In this document: in pieces, positions 45,946-55,198 of the stretch
Numbering within the stretch: position 1 is the first letter of the stretch
Layout: each line of letters opens with the position of its first letter
From: Melioribacter roseus
GTDB taxonomy: Bacteria > Bacteroidota > Ignavibacteria > Ignavibacteriales > Melioribacteraceae
NCBI GenBank assembly: GCA_020722085.1
Contig: DYLN01000004.1
Location: 1-60,701, forward strand
Length of the DNA: 60,701 nucleotides
Direction: 5' to 3'
Position numbers and translations under genes: made by a program
The notes under the pieces: model-generated
What the model saw: only the letters and a program-made list of their open reading frames with translations
The model's database searches: none
What the model was told of the DNA's origin: nothing

Positions 45946-47625
45946 ATGCAGATTACAAATAACAACGCTGCACTGAGAAATTTGGCAGCTCTTGTTGATT
46001 TCAGCAATTTAATTAATTCCAGTCTCGATTTGAACTTTACTCTCAATAATCTTTTGCTTACCTGCTTGAGTAAATTTCATACGAGTAAAGCGTTAATTGC
46101 AATTGCCGGCGAAGACGGTATCCTAAATGTATATGCGTCAAAAGGTATTCCCCAAAAAAATTTGGAACAATTCCCGGATGTGGAAATAAATAATTACAGC
46201 AAAGACAAAAATTTTTTAGACTTTGTAACACAAAATAATTTTCCTGTTTATAATGAATTCAAATCCAGCAACGAAACAAAAGGATTAATTCTGCTGGGTG
46301 CTAAATTGGGAGGCGGCGATTACACTAAGGAAGATCTTGATTTTTTGCGGACTATATTAAATGTCGGGTCCACTGCAATAGAAAATTCTCTTATCGTAGA
46401 AAAACTAAAAAAGGTTAACCGCAGCCTAGACGCGAAAGTAAATCAATTAAGCTCCCTTTTCGATTTGAGCAAAGAATTCAGCGGTATTCTGGAGATCGAC
46501 AGAATAGGGAAGCTGCTGATTTTTTCAATTATCGCTCATATGCTTGTTTCAAAATATGCCGTGATAACTATCTATGACGGTGTCATCCAATTACTTGAAA
46601 ATAAGTTCGATGAGATTGAGTTGAGGAATGCTTTAAAAGAGCTTGAGATTGCATCAATAGTTGAGCCGCTGAATAAAGATGAAATTATCGAGAAACTTCT
46701 TTCCCTAAGGAAGCTGGGAGCGGAACTTATCGTACCGATGAAAATAAAAAATGAAGTTAAAGGATTAATAATTTTAGGGAAAAGAAAAAATGAACTGGTA
46801 TATACTAAATCCGATGTGGAATTTGTTTCTTCGATTGGAAGTCTTGCAATAATTTCAATTGATAATGCCAAATTATTTAAAGAGACGCTGGAAAAACAAA
46901 GACTTGAAAAAGATATTGAGACAGCACGAAACATTCAGAAAAATTTGCTTCCTAAAACAATTCCTTCATTTTCGAACATTCAATTATCGGCTTTCAATTC
47001 CGCTGCAAGAATGGTTGGCGGTGATTATTACGACGTAATTAAACTTGACAATGAAAACCTGCTTTTTGCAATTGCCGATGTTTCCGGCAAAGGGGTATCG
47101 GCAGCTTTGATAATGGCAAATCTTCAGGCATTCTTGAAATCGATTTGCAAACAAAAAATTTCTCTGCCCGAAGCAACAAACATGATGAATGATCTCGTCT
47201 GCGAAAATGCAACGATGGGAAGCTTTATTACTTTTTTCTGGGGCATAATAAATAATAACACTAAAAAATTAACCTATGTTAACGCAGGTCATAACCCGCC
47301 TTTGCTTCTACGAAATGGAGAAATTACAAAACTTAAAAAAGGCGGAATGATATTGGGTGTGCTGCCGGCATTAAACTCATATTTGTATGAAATAATTCAG
47401 ATGAAGTCTAATGATACATTAATATTGTTTACCGACGGCATAACCGAAGCAATGAACTCCAACGGCGAAGAATTTTCGGATGAACGTCTCGAAGAGTTAA
47501 TGAAAAAAATATACACAAAAGAAAGCGATGAAATTCTGGAAATAATAAAAACGGAAGTAAAGAAATTTACACTCGGTGCAGAGCAGTCAGACGATATAAC
47601 ATGTCTGGTAATTAAAATTTTATAA
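45946..47625 (+). CDS. SpoIIE-type PP2C phosphatase with GAF-type sensor domains
   Basis: 559 residues, soluble. Two GAF-like regions (about 15-145 and 175-310) precede the phosphatase domain. Metal motifs: VGGDYYDVIKL near 361, IADVSGKGVSAALIM near 379, LFTDGITEAMN near 494 and SDDITCLVIK near 547. It is the cytosolic counterpart of the two membrane phosphatases in the block, so the block can integrate internal signals as well. Confidence 0.9.
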   Translation: MQITNNNAALRNLAALVDFSNLINSSLDLNFTLNNLLLTCLSKFHTSKALIAIAGEDGILNVYASKGIPQKNLEQFPDVEINNYSKDKNFLDFVTQNNFPVYNEFKSSNETKGLILLGAKLGGGDYTKEDLDFLRTILNVGSTAIENSLIVEKLKKVNRSLDAKVNQLSSLFDLSKEFSGILEIDRIGKLLIFSIIAHMLVSKYAVITIYDGVIQLLENKFDEIELRNALKELEIASIVEPLNKDEIIEKLLSLRKLGAELIVPMKIKNEVKGLIILGKRKNELVYTKSDVEFVSSIGSLAIISIDNAKLFKETLEKQRLEKDIETARNIQKNLLPKTIPSFSNIQLSAFNSAARMVGGDYYDVIKLDNENLLFAIADVSGKGVSAALIMANLQAFLKSICKQKISLPEATNMMNDLVCENATMGSFITFFWGIINNNTKKLTYVNAGHNPPLLLRNGEITKLKKGGMILGVLPALNSYLYEIIQMKSNDTLILFTDGITEAMNSNGEEFSDERLEELMKKIYTKESDEILEIIKTEVKKFTLGAEQSDDITCLVIKIL

Positions 47626-47626
47626 C

Positions 47627-50197
47627 ATGCTGAAATTCGTTAAGAACATATTTTCAAAAAACCGAAAGAACTTTATCATTTTATCGAGTGTACTTCTTGT
47701 TATTATTGGATTAATAAATTTTTATTTCATTTTTGAAGTTACCGCTCAGTCGAATGATGAGTGCTTGTGGGTTTTGAAAAAAATAAGCACCGACAGCACT
47801 ATTGTCGTATTCGATCAGGTTAAATATGGCGGTGTAACGTGGGTTGCCGGAATAAGAGACGGTGACAAGCTCCTTAAAATTAACGGAACTAAAATTGACA
47901 ACCTTGTCACTGCATCTAAAATATTGGACAGCATTCACAAGGGAGATTTTGCTGATTATGTTGTTGAGAGAAACGATAAAACTTTTGAAGCTAAGATTTT
48001 TATAAAAAAACTTATTAACCTTACTGGTTTTGGTTATGCTTTACTGGCATTTATCTGGGTTATTGTGGGCTTTATTGTTGTGATTGTAAATCCTCAAGGG
48101 AAAACACAAACTGCTTTTTACAAGATTGGTCTTTACGCCACACTTTTTGCATTAAGCAATTTGTTTTATAGAGGACAGACGGTTCAAAATCCTATTTTTG
48201 CAAGTATATTTATTTTCAGTATAGTAGCCTGCGGCTGGATAATAGGTGCAGCATATCTGCCGTTTCAGATAATTAAATTTTTCAATCTTTTCCCCATAAG
48301 AAACAAAGTTAATGATACAAAGTGGTATAAAAATATTTTAAGATACGTTCCAGCGATAATTTTTATTGTGTCTTTTTTGCTTTTCATTGCTGTCTTTTCG
48401 TTTGAACGCAGATTCAAGCCGGACTATGTTTTTCAAATCATAGGGAATATTTATTTAATACTTGTTGTTGCTGGGTTTATATTTGGGCTGGTTCTTTTAT
48501 TTATAAGTTACTCGCGTCTGCAAACTAAACAGGAACGAAATTCCATTTTTGTAATTTTGATAGCCTATACAGTGGGGGTTGCAGCGTTATTATTCACATA
48601 TACACTTGCAGGTGTATTTGCCGGTACCATCTTTAATAACCCTGTCTACTTTATGCCGATTATTTTAATTGCGCTTTTGCCGGTAGCCTTTGGTTACTCG
48701 ATATTTAAATACTCGCTTCTGGATGTTAGTGATGTTGTAAAAAATGCAATTTTCTACGGAACAGCTACTCTTGCATTGGCGGCAATTTATTTTTTGTTGA
48801 TTTATCTAATCGGGCAAAGCGTAAGTTCGGCAATCGGTACTGATTATCAGGGTATTATTGCCGGAGTGATATTTATAATTTTTGCGACAATATTCCAGTC
48901 GACTAAAAACAAATTTCAGGATTTGATAACAGTAAAATTTTATCCTGAACAGTTTGCATTTCAGAGTGTGCTGCTGAAATTCAGCAATGATATAACCACC
49001 ATTGTTGGGTTTGATAATATTTTAGACACTACAAAAAAAATATTTGTTGACTCGCTGAAGTTAAAGCACTTCGGTATTTTCTTAAAGAATGAGAAGAAGC
49101 ACACATTTGAACTGGTACGCAGCGAAGGGATATTTTTGGCTTCTATGAAATTGTACGATCCTCAATCAAAAATTGATAAATATTTTGCACAGAAAACAGC
49201 GGCAAATAAAAATTTTGCCGTATACAGGGATGAGTTCAATGACTTATTCGGTGAAGAAGCAGAATTGTTAATTGAGGAACATATCTATACCATAATTCCG
49301 CTTCATATTAAATCGAAACTGATTGGTTTTCTTGTGTTTGGTTTAAAATATTCAGGCTCTCGTTTTGCAGGCAAAGATATTGAGTTGTTAAATGCTGCTG
49401 CAAATCAGACTGCCGTAGCAATTGAAAATGCAAGATTGTATGAATTGGAAGCAGATAAATTAAAGCTTGAAAAGGAATTAGACAACGCCCGCAAAATTCA
49501 GGAAAGTCTTCTTCCTAAAAGCCTGCCGCAGATTGAACATCTCGATATTTACGGTATGATGATACCGGCGATGCAAATCGGTGGTGATTATTATGATTTT
49601 ATTCAGATCTCAAAGAACAAGTTTTTTGCCGTGATTGCAGATGTTTCCGGCAAAGGACTTTCGGCATCGTTTTATATGTCCAAAATTCAAACCATGGTAA
49701 AACTATATTGTGAACAATTAAATTCACCCAAGAAAATTCTTTGTGAAATAAATAAACAACTTTTCGATAAGATCGAACGTAATTATTTTATAACATTAAG
49801 CCTTGCTCTTTTTGATTTGGATAAAAAAGAGATTAAAATTTGCCGTGCAGGCCACACTCCTATGATTTTGTTGAGAGAAGATAAGATCATCTTATGTCAG
49901 CCTGGAGGAATCGGACTAGGACTCGAAAAGGGCGAAATATTTGAATCTGCTCTTGAGGAGTTAACCGTTGAAATGAATCAAAATGATTTGTACTGTTTGT
50001 TCTCGGATGGATTGACGGAAAACATGAACGAACAAAGAGAACTTTACGGCATGGAAAATCTAGAAAATGTTATTACATTAAATTCCTCAAAGGGATGTAT
50101 TTCTATTTCCAATAGTTTACTTCAAAGCGTTGAGAAGTTTAGGGGAGAAGCAATGCAGTTTGATGATATTACATTGATTCTTATAAAATATTTTTAA
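47627..50197 (+). CDS. SpoIIE-type PP2C phosphatase with PDZ, membrane and GAF domains
   Basis: 856 residues. Helix at about 17-37, a PDZ-like domain (WVAGIRDGDKLLKINGTKI near 67-85), then about eight membrane helices to about 420. A GAF domain covers about 455-615, and the phosphatase domain follows with GGDYYDFIQI near 652, IADVSGKGLSASFYM near 669 and FDDITLI near 845. PDZ domains read protein C termini, so the input is likely an envelope protein signal. This is the last gene of the block. Confidence 0.9.
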   Translation: MLKFVKNIFSKNRKNFIILSSVLLVIIGLINFYFIFEVTAQSNDECLWVLKKISTDSTIVVFDQVKYGGVTWVAGIRDGDKLLKINGTKIDNLVTASKILDSIHKGDFADYVVERNDKTFEAKIFIKKLINLTGFGYALLAFIWVIVGFIVVIVNPQGKTQTAFYKIGLYATLFALSNLFYRGQTVQNPIFASIFIFSIVACGWIIGAAYLPFQIIKFFNLFPIRNKVNDTKWYKNILRYVPAIIFIVSFLLFIAVFSFERRFKPDYVFQIIGNIYLILVVAGFIFGLVLLFISYSRLQTKQERNSIFVILIAYTVGVAALLFTYTLAGVFAGTIFNNPVYFMPIILIALLPVAFGYSIFKYSLLDVSDVVKNAIFYGTATLALAAIYFLLIYLIGQSVSSAIGTDYQGIIAGVIFIIFATIFQSTKNKFQDLITVKFYPEQFAFQSVLLKFSNDITTIVGFDNILDTTKKIFVDSLKLKHFGIFLKNEKKHTFELVRSEGIFLASMKLYDPQSKIDKYFAQKTAANKNFAVYRDEFNDLFGEEAELLIEEHIYTIIPLHIKSKLIGFLVFGLKYSGSRFAGKDIELLNAAANQTAVAIENARLYELEADKLKLEKELDNARKIQESLLPKSLPQIEHLDIYGMMIPAMQIGGDYYDFIQISKNKFFAVIADVSGKGLSASFYMSKIQTMVKLYCEQLNSPKKILCEINKQLFDKIERNYFITLSLALFDLDKKEIKICRAGHTPMILLREDKIILCQPGGIGLGLEKGEIFESALEELTVEMNQNDLYCLFSDGLTENMNEQRELYGMENLENVITLNSSKGCISISNSLLQSVEKFRGEAMQFDDITLILIKYF

Positions 50198-50216
50198 CAT
50201 TGGTTGACAAACTGCA

Positions 50217-50262
50217 TTCCTCAGAGTTCGCTCGCCAAGGCGAACTCTGTCGAGGAACGAGA
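50217..50262. terminator. Palindromic hairpin between convergent genes
   Basis: Perfect 10-bp arms CAGAGTTCGC (50222-50231) and GCGAACTCTG (50240-50249), with an outer TCCTC/GAGGA pairing at the edges. It lies between the phosphatase end and the secF end, so it can serve both strands. It could also be a REP-type repeat. Confidence 0.55.
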
Positions 50263-50309
50263 TTGGTTATTCTTTTTGGACAGTCAACAGAAACTTTAAC
50301 GAGGGAACT

Positions 50310-51449
50310 TTAAAACTGAACTTTTTTGTTTGTGCGATTTGCATATTCGAGAACAAACGCGCTTGCAACAAATATTGAAGAGTATGTTCCAGTAAGAATG
50401 CCGATAAACAAAGCAAAAGCAAAACCTTTCAGCACCTCGCCTCCGAAAATTAATAAAACTATAACGCTTATCAGAGTTGTAAAGCCGGTAATTATTGTTC
50501 TGCTCATAGTTCTGTTAATAGCATTATTCATGTTTTCTTCCAACGAAAGTGTCTTATGAATCTTTAAATTTTCTCGTACTCTATCGAAAACGACTACCGT
50601 ATCATTAATTGAATAACCAACTAATGTCAAGAATGCGGCAACAACAGTTACAGAAATTTCCAAATTAAGTCCCGGGAGCACACCGTAAAAAATTGAAAAT
50701 AAGCCGAGGGTTATCAGCACATCGTGGAATAATGCAGCAACAGCGCCTATTGCAAATGTAAATTTAAATCGGAAACCGAGGTAAATTAAAATTACGATAA
50801 GCGAGAGTAACACTGCAAGCAATGCATCAGTTTTTAATTCTTGACCCACTTTGGGTCCAACTTTGTCTTCCTTGAGTACATTGAACGGGTTATCTGTAAA
50901 TTTTTCAGTCAAATTTTCTTTAATCCAGTCCGCTATCCCGACTCTTACAATTACAGAGGTGTTCTCTGCTTCTTCGGAAGCTTTAGTTGTTTGAAATCCA
51001 GCTTCGAATAATTTATTGTTCATAAAATTAGCTGTTGCCGGATCGGGAAATGAAAACGTTATAGAATTAATAGTTGAATCAACTACGGCGGCTTTGGTGC
51101 CGGGTTTGGCTTTTTCAATTAATTCTCTTATTCTTTGTGTTGCTTTTGGGAAAATGTTTGCTGGAATTTCCTGGACTTCGGTTCTTACAAGAATACCAGT
51201 ACTGCCGCCAAAAGTTTTTACTTCAACATTTCCAAGTCCAATTGCATCAACCTCTTTTCTGACATCTGCAATTTTAATTGGCTTGTCAAATTGTATTGCT
51301 ACTTCGGTACCGCCTTTGAAATCGATTCCAAACTGTAAACCTCTGATAACAATACTAAGGATTCCTAGGAATAAAAGAGTAGCCGAAAGGGAATAGAAGA
51401 ATTTTCTTTTTCCCATAAAATCGATATTTAAGTGTTCGAATAATCTCAT
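50310..51449 (-). CDS. secF: Protein translocase subunit SecF
   Basis: 379 residues. Partner of SecD in the Sec export complex. N-terminal helix, the GIDFKGGTEVAIQF motif near 40-53, then five or so helices with VGYSINDTVVVFDRVREN near 290. Length is normal for a separate SecF. It follows secD by 26 nt. Confidence 0.96.
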   Translation of the reverse strand: MRLFEHLNIDFMGKRKFFYSLSATLLFLGILSIVIRGLQFGIDFKGGTEVAIQFDKPIKIADVRKEVDAIGLGNVEVKTFGGSTGILVRTEVQEIPANIFPKATQRIRELIEKAKPGTKAAVVDSTINSITFSFPDPATANFMNNKLFEAGFQTTKASEEAENTSVIVRVGIADWIKENLTEKFTDNPFNVLKEDKVGPKVGQELKTDALLAVLLSLIVILIYLGFRFKFTFAIGAVAALFHDVLITLGLFSIFYGVLPGLNLEISVTVVAAFLTLVGYSINDTVVVFDRVRENLKIHKTLSLEENMNNAINRTMSRTIITGFTTLISVIVLLIFGGEVLKGFAFALFIGILTGTYSSIFVASAFVLEYANRTNKKVQF

Positions 51450-51475
51450 TTATAAAAAGTCTCCTGCTAACTTAA

Positions 51476-53374
51476 TTAACCAACATTTATTTTGTAGCCT
51501 TTAGCTATCATAAAATCAAAAATGAGGCGAGTTACTACTAATGCAGAAAATAAACTTGCAGCAATTCCTATCATTAGTGTTAAAGCAAATCCTTGTACAG
51601 GACCGCTTCCGAACTGGTATAGAATAATGCCGGTAAAGAAAGTGGTAATATTTGAGTCAAATATTGCTGAAAAAGAATTTGCGAACCCACTATCCACAGC
51701 TGCTTTTGCGGTTTTGCCAGTGGAAAGCTCTTCTCTGATTCTTTCATAAATCAGTACGTTTGCGTCTACTGCCATACCGATTGTAAGGATAATACCTGCA
51801 ATTCCAGGTAAAGTGAGAGTAGCATTAAATCCGGCAAGAACACCAAGTATAAGTAAGATAGTGTTTATCAATCCTACATCGGCAACCGTACCGGCTTTTT
51901 TGTAATAAAAAATCATAAAAGCAGAAACAAAGAAAAATCCGATTATAAATGAATTGAAGCCCTGGCTGATAGAATCTTGTCCGAGTGAAGGTCCTACAGT
52001 TCTTTCTTCAATTATATCGATTGGAGCTGGCAGCGCGCCGGCTTTCAAAACTATTTCGAGTAGTTTGGCTTCATCTAAATTTGAGATGCCGGTTATCTGG
52101 GAATTTCCCGTTGGTATTTTATTAATGATTGTTGGGGCAGAATAAATAACGCCGTCTAAAACAATGGCACATCTTTTATTAATGTTGGAACCAGTAATAC
52201 GAGCCCACTCTCTAGCACCTTCACTGTTCATAGTCATTGTAACTTCGGGAGCTGATGTGTTGGGATCAATATTTGATTGGGCATCAACAATAACCCCGCC
52301 GGTTAATTCGGGTTGTTTATTAACCATGTACATTCTATAATACTTTTGTCCGTCCTGTCCTGTTTCCGGTTTGGCATCGAACAAAAATTCAACGTTATCC
52401 GGCATAACCTTTTTAACGGCAGGTAATTCCAGATCATCAAGTAATTTTTGTCTATCGCTTTCTTTAACAAATGCATCTGCAACCCTGCCTTTAGGGTCAA
52501 TTAATCTTGCAATATAGAAAAAGGGATGTTCAATTTTAAATTCTTCTTCGGTTAGTTTTGTATTTGTAGTATCTCTGGATGCTTTAAGAGAATCAAGAGC
52601 CGTGCTGTCGCTTAAAGTCTTTGCAAGAACTTCATCAATTTTATTCATTATCGGTATTGCGAAATCCGCATCTTTCACAAGCTTAAACTCGAGCAAAGCT
52701 CTGCCCTGCAGCAATCTTTTAGCTTCTTCTTCCCGGGCAATACCGGGTAGTTCAATAATTAATCTCCTTGAACCCTGTTTTTGAATGCTTGGTTCTGAAA
52801 CACCGTACTGATTAACTCGGTTGCTGATTATTTCCTGTGCTCTGGTAACTGCGTCGGATTCCTGCTGTTCGAGTTTGTTTATAATCTGCTGGTCATTTTC
52901 TCTTATTGTTCCGAAATACCTGCTTAATCTTATCCCTTTTTCCTGAAGTTTTCTTGCCAGTACCGTTACAACATTCTCATCGGTGTTTTTGGTTTCATTT
53001 TCGGCTTCTTTCAAAAGATTATTAAAAGTATCGTCAGGATCCTTTGCGAGACGTTCAAGCAGTTTGCCGGTATTTACTTCCATTACAAGGTACATTCCCC
53101 CTTGCAGGTCGAGTCCAAGTTTTATTCTTTTTTCTCTTGCCTTGCGGTAATCAGGATTGTTAGCAAGAATACTGTCTTTTTTTGCGGTAAGTATATCTCT
53201 TAAAACCGAATTTGGAATTTGCGGATCAGCATTTTTAATGCTGTCGCCTATAACCGAAATTTCTTTAGAGACTTCTTTATTATTTTGATAATCCTGATAG
53301 GTAGGGAAAAGCAGGTATAATGAAAGTGCAGCAGCAGCGATTATGATGATGAATCTAAATCTTAGTTCTTTCAT
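51476..53374 (-). CDS. secD: Protein translocase subunit SecD
   Basis: 632 residues. N-terminal helix, periplasmic P1 domain with LGLDLQGGMYLVMEV near 87-101 and SNRVNQYGVSEPSIQKQG near 185. The C-terminal membrane half carries GMAVDANVLIYERIREEL near 548. SecD and SecF use the proton motive force to complete protein export. Confidence 0.96.
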   Translation of the reverse strand: MKELRFRFIIIIAAAALSLYLLFPTYQDYQNNKEVSKEISVIGDSIKNADPQIPNSVLRDILTAKKDSILANNPDYRKAREKRIKLGLDLQGGMYLVMEVNTGKLLERLAKDPDDTFNNLLKEAENETKNTDENVVTVLARKLQEKGIRLSRYFGTIRENDQQIINKLEQQESDAVTRAQEIISNRVNQYGVSEPSIQKQGSRRLIIELPGIAREEEAKRLLQGRALLEFKLVKDADFAIPIMNKIDEVLAKTLSDSTALDSLKASRDTTNTKLTEEEFKIEHPFFYIARLIDPKGRVADAFVKESDRQKLLDDLELPAVKKVMPDNVEFLFDAKPETGQDGQKYYRMYMVNKQPELTGGVIVDAQSNIDPNTSAPEVTMTMNSEGAREWARITGSNINKRCAIVLDGVIYSAPTIINKIPTGNSQITGISNLDEAKLLEIVLKAGALPAPIDIIEERTVGPSLGQDSISQGFNSFIIGFFFVSAFMIFYYKKAGTVADVGLINTILLILGVLAGFNATLTLPGIAGIILTIGMAVDANVLIYERIREELSTGKTAKAAVDSGFANSFSAIFDSNITTFFTGIILYQFGSGPVQGFALTLMIGIAASLFSALVVTRLIFDFMIAKGYKINVG

Positions 53375-53490
53375 TCGTAAAAACAGCCATTTAGTTAGTT
53401 GATTTTATTATTAATTAAAAGACGAAATATAGAAGCTACCCCCTAAAAAGTCAATTAAATGAAAGTATATATGTTTTGGACTTCTTATTA

Positions 53491-53521
53491 TAAAAAAAAG
53501 CCGGTTTATACCGGCTCTTTT
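53491..53521 (-). terminator. Intrinsic terminator after rplI
   Basis: Stem AGCCGG/CCGGCT (53499-53504 with 53511-53516) with T runs on both sides. On the minus strand it is followed by at least eight T. It lies 19 nt after rplI, ending the ribosomal protein operon. Confidence 0.85.
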
Positions 53522-53539
53522 TAATAAGCAGGAAAAATG

Positions 53540-53983
53540 TTATTCTCTTACAACCCAAGTTTTTACAACTGCAGAAACACTGGGATGTAATTTAATATTC
53601 ACACTGTAAATTCCAAGTGCTTTTATGGGTTCGCTGATTTCGATTTTACGTTTATCTATTTCATAACCTTTCTCTAGAAGAGAATCTGCAATCATCTGGT
53701 TTGTAACTGTTCCAAAGATTTTATCTTCTTCGCCGACTTTAACCGGGATAGTAATCGAGACCTTTTCGAGTTCCGCGGCAAGCTTTTGTGCTGTTTCAAG
53801 CTCTTTAGCTTCCTTTTTGAGCATCTGTTTTTTTTCTTCTTCAAGGCTAAGGATATTTCCTTTTGTAGCCTGATAAGCAATTTGCCTCGGAATCAAGAAG
53901 TTTCTGGCGAATCCGTTTTTTACGTCAACGACATCGCCTACTTTCCCTAACTTGTCGTAATTTTTTCGTAATATTACTTTCAT
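53540..53983 (-). CDS. rplI: Ribosomal protein L9
   Basis: 147 residues. Starts MKVILRKNYDKLGKVGDVVDVKNGFARNFL-type, the L9 N domain (conserved GxARNFLIP near 24-33), then a long charged helix (residues about 42-75) and a C-terminal domain. It is last in the S6-SSB-S18-L9 operon. Confidence 0.97.
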   Translation of the reverse strand: MKVILRKNYDKLGKVGDVVDVKNGFARNFLIPRQIAYQATKGNILSLEEEKKQMLKKEAKELETAQKLAAELEKVSITIPVKVGEEDKIFGTVTNQMIADSLLEKGYEIDKRKIEISEPIKALGIYSVNIKLHPSVSAVVKTWVVRE

Positions 53984-53993
53984 TATTTACTCC

Positions 53994-54206
53994 TTATTTA
54001 ACTGCTTCGGAAACATAGGGGAGAATGGCTAAATGTCTTGCGCGCTTAATTGCACGTACCAACTCACGATGTTGTTTTGCACTTAAGCCTGTAATTCTTC
54101 TTGGGATTATCTTGCCCTGGTCGGTCAAGAATTTTTGGAGCTGCTTTGAGTCCTTGTAGTCAATGTATCCTGTAATTACTCTTTTAACTTTCTTAGTGGT
54201 TTTCAT
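53994..54206 (-). CDS. rpsR: Ribosomal protein S18
   Basis: 70 residues. Core includes [20 protein letters not shown] and [20 protein letters not shown], the standard S18 signature. It lies between ssb and rplI, the usual order. Confidence 0.97.
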   Translation of the reverse strand: MKTTKKVKRVITGYIDYKDSKQLQKFLTDQGKIIPRRITGLSAKQHRELVRAIKRARHLAILPYVSEAVK

Positions 54207-54215
54207 TAAAACTCC

Positions 54216-54692
54216 TTATTGCTTATCACTTTTCATGAGATTGGATTCTTCATCGGTTAAAAATTTATCAAATGAATTATCCTCGAAATCGCTGTCGTCT
54301 TCTACAGATTCGACAGTATCTTCAGTTCCTCCATTACCTGCTTTGTTGAATTTATTTAAGAACTGTATTCTTTTTGCTTTTATTTCAACTACTGTTCTGT
54401 TTTTTCCGTCATCGGTTTTAAAAGTTCTGCTTTGCATCTCACCGTCAATTAAAACAGCACTACCTTTTTTTAGTCTATCGCGGCAGCTGTCTGCCAGCTT
54501 ATTCCACGCAACAATTCCAACATAGCAGACATCCTCTTGCCATTGGTTGCTGCTGTCTTTGTATCTTCTGTTTGCAGCGATATGAAAATTAACAACAGGC
54601 GTGTTGTTAGAAGTTTGTCTAAAGACAGGGTCTTTAGTCAAGTTGCCTGCGACAATAACATTATTAATTTCCGGCATCTTCAAATCAGCCAT
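54216..54692 (-). CDS. ssb: Single-stranded DNA-binding protein
   Basis: 158 residues from the ATG at 54692, which has GGAGGTAACG upstream; a TTG at 54704 is open but not needed. N-terminal OB fold with NVIVAGNLTKDPVFR and FHIAANRRYKD, then an acidic C-terminal tail (EDDSDFEDN and later). The final residues are SNLMKSDKQ and lack the usual DDDIPF tip that recruits partner proteins; that is notable. Confidence 0.93.
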   Translation of the reverse strand: MADLKMPEINNVIVAGNLTKDPVFRQTSNNTPVVNFHIAANRRYKDSSNQWQEDVCYVGIVAWNKLADSCRDRLKKGSAVLIDGEMQSRTFKTDDGKNRTVVEIKAKRIQFLNKFNKAGNGGTEDTVESVEDDSDFEDNSFDKFLTDEESNLMKSDKQ

Positions 54693-54739
54693 CGTTACCT
54701 CCAAGCTTACTTTTGTTAGTGTTCAGTTACAATTACATA

Positions 54740-55117
54740 TTAATCTTTAATTATTTCAGAAACAATATCTTCTTCGTCGTTTTCATCTAAAGATTCTTTT
54801 TGTTTTTCAAGAGCTTCAAGGGCATTTTTGTCAAGTACTACAGTTAAGTACCTTACAATGGTTTCATCAAGTCTGAAATTACGTTCAATTGTACTTATAA
54901 TAGCTGGAGATGCAAAATATCTAAGTACCAAGTAGTAACCAGTTTTGGATTTTTTAATTGGATATGCAAGACGTTTGCGTCCCCACTTATCGGTGTTAAT
55001 TATTTCACCACCGTTAGTAGTTATTGTTTCTTCTACGCGTGAGATAGTTTGTTCGATTTGATCATCTTCAAGCGCCGCATTAATAATAACGACACTTTCG
55101 TAGTGTCTCCGGTTCAT
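54740..55117 (-). CDS. rpsF: Ribosomal protein S6
   Basis: 125 residues. RHYESVVIINAALEDDQIEQ at the start and KWGRKRLAYPIKKSKTGYY near 44 are S6 hallmarks. The acidic tail (ENDEEDIVSEIIKD) is common. GGGAGG lies 8 nt before the ATG. An imperfect hairpin near 55143-55165 (CTTTCATT/AATGAAGG) precedes it. Confidence 0.97.
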   Translation of the reverse strand: MNRRHYESVVIINAALEDDQIEQTISRVEETITTNGGEIINTDKWGRKRLAYPIKKSKTGYYLVLRYFASPAIISTIERNFRLDETIVRYLTVVLDKNALEALEKQKESLDENDEEDIVSEIIKD

Positions 55118-55198
55118 TAATTCACCTCCCTTTGGACATTAGGCCTTCATTTTTATAAATGAAAGCAGGGTTAATAAATTTGATGCATAAAAATATAC

